Of a stretch of 64,000 nucleotides of DNA, positions 8,106 to 16,938 are shown piece after piece. This DNA comes from Mitsuaria sp. 7. Its GTDB lineage: Bacteria; Pseudomonadota; Gammaproteobacteria; Burkholderiales; Burkholderiaceae_C. The notes under the pieces were generated by a model. It was given only the letters and a program-made list of their open reading frames with translations, ran no database searches and was not told where the DNA came from. The stretch lies in contig NZ_CP011514.1 in the NCBI RefSeq assembly GCF_001653795.1, positions 1,844,976-1,908,975 of the forward strand. The letters run 5' to 3'. The translations under genes and the position numbers were made by a program. Numbering within the stretch: the stretch's first letter is position 1; each line of letters begins with the position of its first letter.

Positions 8106-10442
8106 ATGCCCCTGCCGATCCGTTCCCGCCTGCTCGTGCTTGTCCTGTCCGTGATGTTGCCGGGCATCATCGCGGCGCTGTGGGTCAGCTGGCAGACCTG
8201 GAACGACGAGCAGCAGGCCACCGTGCGCCACATGCGCGACAGCACGCGCGCGCTGTCCATGGTGGTGGACAAGGAACTGGCCCGCCGCGCAGGCATCGCG
8301 CGGGTGCTGTCGCTGTCGCAGATCCTGGACGCGTCGCCGCAGATCCCGCCCGACGACCTGGCGATGCTGGAGCTGCAATCGCGTCGCGCGATGCAGGGCC
8401 TGTCGGGCTGGGTGGAGCTCAACGCGCCCGACCGGACGCTGTTCAGCACGCGCCTGGCGGCGGAGCGTCTGCCCGAACCGGCGACCGGATCAACGACCGG
8501 ATCCACAACGGGATCAACCACCGAGTCGCCGACCGGATCGGCGACCGGTTTGACCACCGTGACGCCGCCCAAGGCCGCGGCCTCCGCGGCGCTGATCGAG
8601 CAGGCCGTCGTGAGCGACCTCGGTCCCGATCCGGCCACGGGCCAGCTGCGGGCGCAGATCATCCAGCCGATCGAACGCGGCGGCCACGTCTGGCTGAACA
8701 TGGTCATCACCGTGCTGCCGCAGGAGCTGCAGCAGATCATCGACGGACAGCGTCTCCCGGCGGACTGGACGGCGTCCATCGTCGACGCCCACGGCGCGGT
8801 CGTCGCCCGCCACCCGGGCGGCATCAGCTACGCCGGCCGCCCCAGCACCGACGACCTCAAGCGCCTGATGGCCACGCGCGACGAGGCGCCGTTCGACTCC
8901 GTCAACCTCGACGGCAAGCCGGTGACGGGCTATTTCAGCAAGTCGCCGCAGGGCTGGACCGTCATCACCGCCGTGCCGCGCGACGGCGGCCCGGGCGGCT
9001 TCGGCGCGCGCGCCGCGCTGCAGCCGATCGCGATCGGCGCCTTGCTGCTGGTCCTGGTCGGCATGTTCGGCGCGCTGTGGATCAGCCGGCGCATCTCCGG
9101 CCCCATCCACGCGCTCAACGAGATCGCCAACGAACTGCGCGCCGGCGAGCCGGTGCGCGCGCGCAAGACCGGCATGGTCGAGTGCGACGAGGTCGCGCTG
9201 GCGCTCGAGGACGCGAGCGCCGCCATCCATCAGGGCCGCTACGAGCTCGAGGAGCGCGTCAACGAGGCCATCGACCGCACGCGCGAGGCCGAGCAGCTCA
9301 GCTCGCGCTCGCAGCGCACGGCGGCGCTGGGCCGGCTCACCGGCGGCGTCGCGCATGATTTCAACAACCTGCTGGGCGTCATCAGCAACAGCGCCCACCT
9401 GATCCAGCGCAGCCCGCACGCCGAATCGCTGGCGATGCCGCTGGGCGCGATCATGCGGTCCGTGGACGTCGGCAGCCGGCTCACCCAGCATCTGCTGCGC
9501 GTGGCGGGCCGCCAGCCGGTGCACCCGCAGGTGGTGGACCTGCGCTCGACGCTGGGCGAGATGAACGAGCTGCTGGTGACGGTGCTCGGCAAGCGCATGC
9601 AGCTCGCGACCACGATGGCGCCGGACCTGCCGAGCGTGCGCGTCGATCCCTCGGAGCTGGAGCTCGCGCTGATCAACATCGCGCTCAACGCGCGCGACGC
9701 GACCAACGGCATGGGCGAGATCTCGCTCGAGGCCGGTCGCGCGTCGCCGGGCGACGTGCAGGACCTCGCGCCGGGCGAGTACGTCGCGATCAGCGTCACC
9801 GACCGCGGCCCGGGCATCCCGGAGGACCTGCTGGCGCGCGTCTTCGAACCCTTCTTCACCACCAAGCCCGTGGGCAAGGGCACGGGCCTGGGCCTGAGCC
9901 AGGTGCTGGGCTTCTGCGTGCAGGCGGGCGGCACGGCGCGCATCGCGAGCCAGCTCGGCGCGGGCACGACGGTGACGCTGCTGCTGCCGGCGCAGACCAG
10001 TTCGCGCCTGGTGCCCGACGGCGCCCGCGTCGACGGGACCGAGCGCACGCGCGACGACGGATTCACCAACAGCCTGGCGGGCGTGCGCGTGCTGCTGGTC
10101 GAGGACAACGAGGAGCTAAACCGCGTCACCGCCGGCCTGCTGCGCAGCTTCTCCTGCCAGGTGCTCAGCGCCAAGGACGCGGACGAGGCGCTGCAGCTGT
10201 TCGGCAGCGGCGCGGCGGTGGACATCGTGCTGTCGGACGTGGTGATGCCGGGCTCGATGGACGGCCAGGCGCTGGCCCGCGAACTGCGCGCGCGCCGCCC
10301 CGGCCTGCCCGTGGTGCTGATCAGCGGCTACAGCGAAGCGCTGACGGCGGAATCCTCCTTCATCGTGCTGCGCAAGCCCGCGTCGCCGTCGCAGATCCTG
10401 GAAGCGCTGCGGCATGCGATGGGACTGCCGACGGGTACGTGA
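8106..10442 (+). CDS. hybrid sensor histidine kinase with C-terminal receiver
   Basis: A 778-residue membrane kinase. An N-terminal transmembrane helix (LLVLVLSVMLPGIIAALWVS) is followed by a periplasmic sensor region of about 280 residues containing a short Thr-Gly-Ser repeat. A second helix (IAIGALLLVLVGMFGALWI) and a HAMP segment lead to the HisKA dimerisation box GGVAHDFNNLLG with H417. The HATPase domain has NIALNARDATN, GPGIP, FEPFFTTK and GTGLGLS. The receiver ends the protein, with phospho-acceptor D711 in IVLSDVVMPG and Lys in VLRKPAS. The kinase class resembles PAS/Cache hybrid kinases whose receiver acts alone or phosphorelays. No partner regulator is adjacent. Confidence 0.92.
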   Translation: MPLPIRSRLLVLVLSVMLPGIIAALWVSWQTWNDEQQATVRHMRDSTRALSMVVDKELARRAGIARVLSLSQILDASPQIPPDDLAMLELQSRRAMQGLSGWVELNAPDRTLFSTRLAAERLPEPATGSTTGSTTGSTTESPTGSATGLTTVTPPKAAASAALIEQAVVSDLGPDPATGQLRAQIIQPIERGGHVWLNMVITVLPQELQQIIDGQRLPADWTASIVDAHGAVVARHPGGISYAGRPSTDDLKRLMATRDEAPFDSVNLDGKPVTGYFSKSPQGWTVITAVPRDGGPGGFGARAALQPIAIGALLLVLVGMFGALWISRRISGPIHALNEIANELRAGEPVRARKTGMVECDEVALALEDASAAIHQGRYELEERVNEAIDRTREAEQLSSRSQRTAALGRLTGGVAHDFNNLLGVISNSAHLIQRSPHAESLAMPLGAIMRSVDVGSRLTQHLLRVAGRQPVHPQVVDLRSTLGEMNELLVTVLGKRMQLATTMAPDLPSVRVDPSELELALINIALNARDATNGMGEISLEAGRASPGDVQDLAPGEYVAISVTDRGPGIPEDLLARVFEPFFTTKPVGKGTGLGLSQVLGFCVQAGGTARIASQLGAGTTVTLLLPAQTSSRLVPDGARVDGTERTRDDGFTNSLAGVRVLLVEDNEELNRVTAGLLRSFSCQVLSAKDADEALQLFGSGAAVDIVLSDVVMPGSMDGQALARELRARRPGLPVVLISGYSEALTAESSFIVLRKPASPSQILEALRHAMGLPTGT

Positions 10443-10489
10443 CTTGCTGTTCCAAGGCATCACCACTCCCCCGATCGGAAAGGACTGCC

Positions 10490-10948
10490 ATGGACAACAA
10501 GGACGTCATCGACGAACTGAACACCCTGATCGAGACCTGCAAGGACGGCGAGTACGGATTCCTGAGCTCGGCCGAACACGTCAAGGGCGCCAGCCTGCGC
10601 GAGGTCTTCGCCCAGCGCGCGGCGGACTGCCGTCAGGCCGCCTCCGAACTGCAGCAGCTGGTGCGCCAGCACGGCGGCACGCCGGAGGATGACGGCAGCG
10701 CCTCCGGATCGCTCCACCGCGGCTGGGTCGCGGTCAAGGGCACGCTGACCGGCTACAGCGACAAGGCCATGCTCGAGGAATGCGAGCGCGGCGAGGACGT
10801 CGCCGTCGCGCGCTACCGCAAGGCGGCGCAGAAGGACCTGCCGGCCGGCGTGCTGGAAGTCGTCCAGCGCCAGCTCGCGGGCACGCTGCGCAACCACGAC
10901 CAGATCAAGCTGCTGCGCGATCAGGCGCGCAACGCCGAGAAGGCATGA
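10490..10948 (+). CDS. PA2169/DUF2383-like four-helix-bundle protein
   Basis: A 152-residue soluble protein matching the ferritin-like PA2169/DUF2383 family: an opening MDNKDVIDELNTLIETCKDG and then four amphipathic helices. The motif CKDGEYGFLSSAEHV and the final helix LRNHDQIKLLRDQA are typical. No metal-ligand set is obvious, and family members are mostly uncharacterised and often stress-linked. It starts 47 bp after the hybrid kinase with AAAGG upstream (GGAAAGGACTGCC then ATG), so it may be co-transcribed. It is convergent with the calpain-like gene. Confidence 0.82.
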   Translation: MDNKDVIDELNTLIETCKDGEYGFLSSAEHVKGASLREVFAQRAADCRQAASELQQLVRQHGGTPEDDGSASGSLHRGWVAVKGTLTGYSDKAMLEECERGEDVAVARYRKAAQKDLPAGVLEVVQRQLAGTLRNHDQIKLLRDQARNAEKA

Positions 10949-11002
10949 CGCTGAGTTGACGTGACGCTGCCGCGATGCGAGTCCCAGCGAGCGTCGCGGC
11001 GC

Positions 11003-12985
11003 TCACAGATTGATTTGCTTGAATCGTTTCTGGAAGTCGACCAGTTCGATCCATGAGCGTCCGTCACCCTGCTCCACCACTTGCGGAGCCAGCACGCCCG
11101 ATGCGCCGGCGACGTAGATCCGACCGTAGCGTCCCCAAGGGTTGCGGACCTGGACGTAGCGCACATCCGCCTCGGTCTTCACCGCCAGGACCGAATAGGA
11201 GTGGTTGCCGACCAGCCCGCCGCCTTTGGGCTCCCGGGCGCTCTCTCCAGAATTTGTCTGATCCACGGAGATCACCCCGGGCGTATCCGCCGTCACAGCC
11301 TTGCCCGCCATACAAGCCTTGCGCACCTTCTCGTAGAGCGCGATGTGCTCCCGCGTATAGCGCCCCGTGCCGCGCCTCCCCGGCAACAACTGGCCGTCCC
11401 GGAGGTATTGGTTGATGGCCGACTTGATGCCGGATGGCAAGCCCGAGGCAGACATCGTCTCGTCAATGTCCTCCAGCGTCACGGCCTCTTCGTAGCTGCG
11501 CCGGCTGCGATCCCGCAGCAGGACCTGGTTGTCTTCGAACCGATTGCGAATTCCGTCCCCTTTCACGAACGCCCGCCATCTGCGGGTAAGGTCCTTGTCG
11601 CCTCCGAACCAGACGTGGGTGACACTGTCTTCCCACGGTGCCTTACCGGCGGCCGCGAGGTCGATCCTCTCCATCTCGGCGTCGCTCCACGGCATGTCAT
11701 CGCGGTTGTGATGGCGAAACTCGTTGCGTGGATTCTCAGGGTCGCTATCGTCACCGTCGAGCCTGTCGACACGAACCTCCCGGCCGAGCAGGATCTCCAG
11801 CGCCTCGTCAGAGCGGCCTCCCTCCAGATTCTCATAGGTGTTGCGGTCGTTCGCTCTGCCTTGACGGCTTCCCAAGCCGGACATGGCGTACGCTTTCTCG
11901 AGCATCTGCACCCAGAGCGCGCCTGATGCGTAACGTGGCTGGCCGTTCGAGCGTTTCAGGATCGACTTGTCGACGGCCATGTAGCGCGGCGTGAACGTCT
12001 TGCGTCCGGGAGTTCCAGCGACTTCGAACAGGCGCACGATCACCTTCTCGGCGCCTTGCTCTCTCATCATGGCCCTGATGAGTCCCGGATTCATCGCCGC
12101 GACGCTGGCCGCCGGAGCCAGGAGAAAGCAGTCGCCGATCGGACCTTGCCGGACATGGTCCGGGCTGGGATCGACCGGAAACAGATCGTCCAGCAACCGG
12201 CGATGCGGCTCTTCGACGTCGGCGGCGGCCACGACATAGGTCGACGTCCCCGAGCTGAACTCACGATACTGGCCGTGCTCCCTCGTGATTTGGACGGCGA
12301 GGGGCTGGCTCAGCGTCAGTTGGCTCGTGAGCTGACCCTCGACAAGTTTCGCAATGCGTTTGCCGGCTTCAATCCACACCTCCGGCACCGGCGGATTGGC
12401 GGTAGCGCGGAAATCGTTGAAGGCCGGACTCTGATGCGCGACGTTCCGGATGCCGGCCAAGCGGTCCCTTTCCTGCGCAGCATCGCGGAACAGCTGGAAG
12501 GCGGCCTCCTGCGGCCGCGTGCGCTGCGTCCCGCGGGTCATGCAACGCTCGGCGGCAAAGCACAGGCGCTCCAGGCTCGTCACCAGGTGCGGGCCGTCTC
12601 CCCGTCTGTCCAGGAGTTTGAGGTACTCGTCGAGCATTGCGGCGACTGCGGTGAAGCCGGCGTCGTCGGACACCGGGCCCGCCTGCTCGGCAAGTCTCTC
12701 GGCGCTCCAGTCGAGCTGCCGCTGCACGGTGTTGGCACCTGAACGAGGCTGCGGGGATGGCAGGCCGGTGCGATGCCCGGACCGTGGCCGGAATGCATCA
12801 CCCAGAACGCGCTGCAACCGGCGCCTTTGCGCGAGCATTCGCGGGGAGCTGTCGATGTGCGCTTGCCACGCGTCGGACTTGGCGGCGACGCTTGCGAGGT
12901 CGGCCGTCGTCGCCAGTGGCTGCTCCGGCACGGCGGCGGCAGGCTCATGCGGACCCGCAACGGCGTTGGCATCTCGCGCTCTCAT
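11003..12985 (-). CDS. calpain-like (peptidase C2) cysteine protease
   Basis: A 660-residue protein with a C2-type catalytic core at about 265-640. The triad is complete: Cys286 in QGPIGDCFLLA (the Gln also forms the oxyanion hole), His595 in GNHSYSVLAV and Asn615 in VQVRNPWGRYG. No EF-hand or C2 domain follows. The N-terminal 100 residues are Ala/Arg/Gln-rich with the pattern DSSPRMLAQRRRLQRVLG and then TVQRQLDW. Similar SPR...AQR..L...VQR leaders occur, to my knowledge, on cargo-like proteins near DUF4157 or contractile-injection loci. No classical signal peptide is present. AAAGG lies about eight bases before the start. Delivery as an effector is inference. Confidence 0.85.
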   Translation of the reverse strand: MRARDANAVAGPHEPAAAVPEQPLATTADLASVAAKSDAWQAHIDSSPRMLAQRRRLQRVLGDAFRPRSGHRTGLPSPQPRSGANTVQRQLDWSAERLAEQAGPVSDDAGFTAVAAMLDEYLKLLDRRGDGPHLVTSLERLCFAAERCMTRGTQRTRPQEAAFQLFRDAAQERDRLAGIRNVAHQSPAFNDFRATANPPVPEVWIEAGKRIAKLVEGQLTSQLTLSQPLAVQITREHGQYREFSSGTSTYVVAAADVEEPHRRLLDDLFPVDPSPDHVRQGPIGDCFLLAPAASVAAMNPGLIRAMMREQGAEKVIVRLFEVAGTPGRKTFTPRYMAVDKSILKRSNGQPRYASGALWVQMLEKAYAMSGLGSRQGRANDRNTYENLEGGRSDEALEILLGREVRVDRLDGDDSDPENPRNEFRHHNRDDMPWSDAEMERIDLAAAGKAPWEDSVTHVWFGGDKDLTRRWRAFVKGDGIRNRFEDNQVLLRDRSRRSYEEAVTLEDIDETMSASGLPSGIKSAINQYLRDGQLLPGRRGTGRYTREHIALYEKVRKACMAGKAVTADTPGVISVDQTNSGESAREPKGGGLVGNHSYSVLAVKTEADVRYVQVRNPWGRYGRIYVAGASGVLAPQVVEQGDGRSWIELVDFQKRFKQINL

Positions 12986-13080
12986 GCGTGACCTTTCGGA
13001 CTGGCACCGTCTTCACCATCGACCGTTCACGATAGAGACGACGTGCCGCCGTGGCCATCGGCAGATCACCTAGAGCGCGC

Positions 13081-13638
13081 TCAGCGATTCCCGGAAGTGC
13101 CCGTCTCACCGACGGTCCGGTCGCGGGATTCGTCCCGCTGCGTCTTGCGGCCTTGCATGAACCCCGCGATCACGCCCAGCAGGAGCTGGGTGATCTCGGG
13201 TCCCACCTGCCCGCGCAGTCGGGTCGGCATGAAGCTCCACAGCATCGTGAGCAGCTGCAGCGTCCCGACTTCCGGACGATCCGCGGCCGGCTTGGCTGCA
13301 TCGGCGTGCGACTCGCGCGGCGCACGGAAGGCATGCCGCGGGGACTCGTCCTCGCGATGCCGTTCGTGACGCCGTCGCTTGCCGCGCACCAGGCGCCAGA
13401 ACAGCCAGCTCGCGCCGGTGCCCAGCGCCGGCAGCAGCCAGCGGCCCGGGACCAGCACGTTCCTGCCGCGCTGCTGCACCGCGTCCCAGTGCAGCTGGAA
13501 TTCGAGGTCGCGACGCACGACGCGCAGCTCCGCCATCTCGATGCGCAGCGTCAGCGCCTCGATCGACTCGGCCGCGCCCCCGGGGTCGGGGACATCGGGG
13601 ATGCGTCGGGGGTCAGGACGGTCTTGGGGTGCGGCCAT
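13081..13638 (-). CDS. hypothetical YqjK-position protein of the yqjD-yqjE cluster
   Basis: A 185-residue protein. The N-terminal Pro/Asp-rich stretch precedes a charged helix (EALTLRIEMAELRVVRRDLEFQ), a short hydrophobic part (LVPGRWLLPALGTGASWLFW) and a basic linker. A further hydrophobic C-terminal helix (ITQLLLGVIAGFMQG) follows. It overlaps the end of the YqjE-like gene by 26 bp, so translation is probably coupled. The family is not recognised; position and topology suggest a membrane-associated partner of the two preceding proteins. Confidence 0.75.
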   Translation of the reverse strand: MAAPQDRPDPRRIPDVPDPGGAAESIEALTLRIEMAELRVVRRDLEFQLHWDAVQQRGRNVLVPGRWLLPALGTGASWLFWRLVRGKRRRHERHREDESPRHAFRAPRESHADAAKPAADRPEVGTLQLLTMLWSFMPTRLRGQVGPEITQLLLGVIAGFMQGRKTQRDESRDRTVGETGTSGNR

Positions 13639-14179
13639 CGGGACTCGGTTCCTCGGGATCCATGGGATCGTTGAACAGCCAGTGGAACTGTCGGCGGGAA
13701 GCCGGCAGCGCCAGCATCGGGGCGAGCGCCTTCATCGCGGCGGCGACCCAGACCAGCAGCAGCAGGTTGATCACCAGCACGCCGGCGAAGGCCCAGGGCC
13801 AGGTCAGGCCGAAGTGCACCGCCAGCGCAACCGCCAGGGCCCACAGCGCGAGCCAGGCCGTGGCGCCGGCGATCGCCGCCACCACGCCCAGGATCGCCAG
13901 GCTCACCAGCCCGTGCTTGGCACGCTGCAGCTCCAGCGCCAGCAGCAGCAGGCGTCCGGACAGCATGCCGCGCGCGGCACGGGCCATGCCCTGCAGCTCG
14001 CCGATCAAGCTGCCACTGGAGGCCGGACCTTCGCCCGAAGGCGGAGATCCAGCGGTTGATCCGGGGGCTGAACCCGCAGTCGACCCCGCGGCCGATCCGG
14101 GAGCAGGCCCGGACCGGGGCGGTGGCGGCGGCGGAAACGGCGGCGGGAAAGAAGGCGTCGCGTGCGGCACGTCGCTCAT
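13613..14179 (-). CDS. YqjE/phage-holin-like membrane protein
   Basis: A 188-residue protein with a long Pro/Gly/Ser N-terminal tail (about 60 residues) and a YqjE-type core. The amphipathic helix GELQGMARAARGMLSGRLLLLALELQ is followed by two transmembrane helices. E. coli YqjE is an inner-membrane protein co-induced with the ribosome- and membrane-binding YqjD; its exact role is unclear. This copy lies 13 bp after a YqjD-like gene, supporting the assignment. The repeated AGSTAGSAPGS tail is unusual. Confidence 0.82.
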   Translation of the reverse strand: MSDVPHATPSFPPPFPPPPPPRSGPAPGSAAGSTAGSAPGSTAGSPPSGEGPASSGSLIGELQGMARAARGMLSGRLLLLALELQRAKHGLVSLAILGVVAAIAGATAWLALWALAVALAVHFGLTWPWAFAGVLVINLLLLVWVAAAMKALAPMLALPASRRQFHWLFNDPMDPEEPSPDGRTPRPS

Positions 14180-14192
14180 GGGCGCGACGCGA

Positions 14193-14570
14193 TCAGCGCG
14201 TCAGACGCGCGATCAGCAGGCCGACCGCCAGCGCGGTGCCGATGGCCGTGAGCGGATGCTCGCGCACGTTCGTGCGCAGGCTGTCGCACCACTCGTTGCC
14301 GGTGGAGCGCAGACGCTCGGCGCGGTCGTGCAGCAGCTCGTTCGTGTCCTCCAGGCTTTTCTGCAATTGCTGCGCCTTCGGTGCGGCCGTGGTCGCGAGC
14401 CGGTCGATGGTCGCGTGCGCCTTGTCGGCGACGCGGTTCACCAGATCGGCGGCCGCGGTGCTGGACGGCGCGCTCGACGAGGCGATGCCGTTGGCCAGCT
14501 TGGCGGCGTCCTCGGCCGTCGTGAACGGCACGGTCTTGTCGCTCTTCTCGTTGTTGGGCGTGGTGCTCAT
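14193..14570 (-). CDS. YqjD/ElaB-like DUF883 protein
   Basis: A 125-residue protein of the DUF883 family: a hydrophilic helical body (NRVADKAHATIDRLATTAAPKAQQL) and a single C-terminal membrane anchor, REHPLTAIGTALAVGLLIARL. Characterised relatives YqjD and ElaB bind ribosomes in stationary phase and tether them to the inner membrane. It is first in a three-gene minus-strand cluster with the YqjE-like and 185-residue proteins. AAGGAAAC lies just upstream of the start. Confidence 0.88.
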   Translation of the reverse strand: MSTTPNNEKSDKTVPFTTAEDAAKLANGIASSSAPSSTAAADLVNRVADKAHATIDRLATTAAPKAQQLQKSLEDTNELLHDRAERLRSTGNEWCDSLRTNVREHPLTAIGTALAVGLLIARLTR

Positions 14571-14711
14571 GGGAAGTTTCCTTTCGTGGTGCGCAGTGGC
14601 AGCAAGGGCATGGATCGGTACTGAATCGCTGTTCGACCGGTGCTGAGCAGGATGGCAAGCGGCGTGCCTCGAAAGCCGCGCTGCGAAGACCGGGCCGCAG
14701 GAGGGACAGGC

Positions 14712-15233
14712 TCAGCGCGGCAGCGGCGGTTTCGGATGCGTGTCGAGGCCGCGGTGCGGCGACTCGGCCACCTGCGGACGGCCGCCTTCGGGCTCCAGCA
14801 TCTCCTCGATGATGAAGTGCCCGTAGTACTGCGCTCGCTCGGCGCGGTTGCGGCGCGCGATCTCGGCGATCTCGCGCGCCTGCTCGTCGTTCTTCGCCTT
14901 GACGACGAGGAAGTGGTAGCCGCGTCCGGCCAGTTCGCCGTGGCTGCGCAGCAGGTTGATCTCCTGCCCGATCGCGGCCAGCGGACTGGCGCGCTTCAGG
15001 TCGCGCTCGACGAGTTCGACCATCTCGCGGTCATCGATCGCATGCAGGTCTTCGTCGGCGATGCCGTGCGCGCTCAGCGCCGCGCGCGCCTGGGCCGCAT
15101 CGGGCGCGCCCGGGAAGCTGATCACCAGGTGGTCCACCGGCTTGTGCACGCCGAAGCTGGTGGGGCGATCATCACCGGCATCGTCGGAGATGTCGGGGCT
15201 GTCGGCGTCGCTCGGTCGCTTGCTGGTAGCCAT
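14712..15233 (-). CDS. conserved hypothetical cytoplasmic alpha/beta protein
   Basis: A 173-residue protein. A disordered acidic N-terminus (about 30 residues) precedes a compact domain with alternating strands and helices (VDHLVISFPGAPDAAQARAAL and GYHFLVVKAKNDEQAREIAE), reminiscent of ferredoxin-like stress proteins. A short Pro-rich tail ends it. AAGGAGC five bases upstream fixes the start at 15233. No catalytic residues are recognised. It sits in a run of small stress-type genes. Confidence 0.72.
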   Translation of the reverse strand: MATSKRPSDADSPDISDDAGDDRPTSFGVHKPVDHLVISFPGAPDAAQARAALSAHGIADEDLHAIDDREMVELVERDLKRASPLAAIGQEINLLRSHGELAGRGYHFLVVKAKNDEQAREIAEIARRNRAERAQYYGHFIIEEMLEPEGGRPQVAESPHRGLDTHPKPPLPR

Positions 15234-15575
15234 GGAAGCTCCTTGAAGTGAGACGTTGGGTGGGGCGTCGGGTGAGGCGTGAAGGTGCGCCGTGGGAATT
15301 GCGGCATGGGAAGTGCGGCGAGTCTTCCCGTCAAGGCAAGCCTCGTACCCATTGCGTACGCCGTCTTCCCCGGACGCGAACCGACCGGAAAAAGAGAGCA
15401 CTGAACATGTCACCGAGATTGACGGAAGGCTCATCCAGCGGTTACACCGGACGAGCCGAATGACCCGGTGCGACGCGGTGCCCGCGCGTGGAATCCCCAG
15501 GGTTGGGGAGACCTTCAGGCACGGCGATTGCCATATCTCGCGACCAACTGGATTCGAACAGGGAAGGAGCGAACG
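15234..15575. other. intergenic, divergent promoter region
   Basis: About 340 bp between the divergent hypothetical gene and the single-domain receiver. No convincing gene, hairpin terminator or operator was seen. Confidence 0.4.
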
Positions 15576-16109
15576 ATGAACGACGGTCTCACGTCGGTGC
15601 TGTACGTCGAAGACAGCCCGCTCAACGTCATCGTGATGGAGGCGATGTTCGAGCAGCGCCGCGACCTGCGACTGCACGTCGCCGAGGCCGGCATGCCCGC
15701 CTGGCGTCTGAGCGCGCAGCTGCAGCCCTCGCTGCTGCTGATCGATCTGCATCTGCCGGACTGCCACGGGTCGGACCTGCTGAAGCTGCTGCAGATGCGG
15801 CGCGGCTGGGCGCAGGTGCCGGCGATCGCGGTGACGGCGGATTCCGATTTCGACGCCCTGGGCTGCGGCTTCATGGAGCTGTGGGCCAAGCCGCTGGATG
15901 TGCGCAGGACGCTGGCCCGCCTGGCTGAACTGCTGCCGCCTCCGCGCGGTGTCCGGCCGGCCGACGCGGTCGCCGCGCCGGTCGACGGGCTGCAGACCGG
16001 CGTCGTGATCGATCCGGCCGGCGACGGTCCGAGACGGGAGTCGGGCCTGATGGCCCGGCACAAACAGTCGCTGGCGCCGCGCCAGACCGACTACGGCTGG
16101 GTGCGCTGA
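15576..16109 (+). CDS. single-domain response regulator (receiver only)
   Basis: A 177-residue protein with one CheY-like receiver and no DNA-binding or enzymatic output. The acidic pocket is in YVEDS, phospho-acceptor D57 in LLLIDLHLPD, and the conserved Lys105 in LWAKPLD. The last 50 residues are unstructured. AAGGAGC seven bases upstream supports the start; an upstream in-frame Met lacks a ribosome site. Such proteins often close the gap in phosphorelays, and the hybrid kinase at 8106-10442 is a possible but unproven partner. Confidence 0.85.
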   Translation: MNDGLTSVLYVEDSPLNVIVMEAMFEQRRDLRLHVAEAGMPAWRLSAQLQPSLLLIDLHLPDCHGSDLLKLLQMRRGWAQVPAIAVTADSDFDALGCGFMELWAKPLDVRRTLARLAELLPPPRGVRPADAVAAPVDGLQTGVVIDPAGDGPRRESGLMARHKQSLAPRQTDYGWVR

Positions 16110-16131
16110 GCGCGTCGCGGAGGCTGATCCT

Positions 16132-16938
16132 GTGACTGCCTGGCTCGACGCCCCCCTCACCACCCTCTCCCTCCACGACCTCGATTTCTCGCGCGAGCGG
16201 CCTGACGGCCCCTCGCCGGGATCGTTGCGTCCGGCGGTGTTCCTCGACAAGGACGGCACGCTGGTCGAGCCCGACGACGCCGCCATCCACGATCCCTCGC
16301 GTCTGCGGCTGATGCCCGGCGCGGGCGAGGCGCTCGCGCGATTGAGCGCGGCGGGACTGGCGCTGGTCCTGGTCACCAATGAGAGCGGCATCGCGCGCGG
16401 CGCGTTCACGCGGGTCCAGTTCGCGCGACTGCAAGGCGCGTTGCTGCGCCGCCTGAAGGAGGAGTTCGGCGTGGTGCTCGACGACGTCGCGGTCTGCCCG
16501 CACGCGCCCGATCCCCAGGGCCGTCCGGCCTGCCTGTGCCGCAAACCCGCGCCCGGCATGCTCACGCGCGCGGCACGGGCGCACGGCCTCGATCTGAGCC
16601 GTTCATGGATGGTGGGCGACCTGCTCGACGACGTCGAGGCGGGCCATCGCGCCGGAGCCACGGGCCTGCTGCTGGACACCGGCGGCGAGACCGTCTGGCG
16701 CCGCTCGCCGCTGCGCGAGCCGGCGGGCGTCTTCAGCGACTGGCCGTCGCTGGCCGAGCACGTGGTGCGCGAGGCGGCGTCGACATCGCCGCCGCCGTCG
16801 TCGTCGTCGTCGAGCCTGTCGGCTTTGTCCTTGAAGGACGACGCGCTCGCCCCGCCGCTGAGCCGGATGAGCGCGACGTCGGCTTCTTCGACGATGGCCT
16901 CGATGACGCCGCCGGTTCCGGCGCAGGCGCAGGCGTAG
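16132..16938 (+). CDS. HAD phosphatase, GmhB/HisB-N-like
   Basis: A 268-residue HAD-superfamily phosphatase. Motif I FLDKDGTL holds nucleophile D39 and D41; motif II is VTNESGIARG; motif III/IV is VGDLLDDVEAG. The insert CPHAPDPQGRPACLCRKP carries the Cys/His zinc site typical of D-glycero-D-manno-heptose-1,7-bisphosphate phosphatase (GmhB) and histidinol-phosphate phosphatase. GmhB is the better guess because no his genes are near, but substrate is not proven. Translation starts with GTG. The last 60 residues are a Ser/Pro/Ala tail that family members lack, encoded where the topoisomerase gene overlaps from the opposite strand. Confidence 0.85.
   Translation: MTAWLDAPLTTLSLHDLDFSRERPDGPSPGSLRPAVFLDKDGTLVEPDDAAIHDPSRLRLMPGAGEALARLSAAGLALVLVTNESGIARGAFTRVQFARLQGALLRRLKEEFGVVLDDVAVCPHAPDPQGRPACLCRKPAPGMLTRAARAHGLDLSRSWMVGDLLDDVEAGHRAGATGLLLDTGGETVWRRSPLREPAGVFSDWPSLAEHVVREAASTSPPPSSSSSSLSALSLKDDALAPPLSRMSATSASSTMASMTPPVPAQAQA

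Noticed and set aside
10969..11000. A possible terminator between the DUF2383-like and calpain genes
   Set aside because: Only a 7-bp stem (GCCGCGA/TCGCGGC) with an 18-nt loop and no T-run, too weak to annotate.
15468..15578. An extended N-terminus for the single-domain receiver
   Set aside because: No ribosome site for the upstream codons, whereas AAGGAGC precedes ATG 15576.
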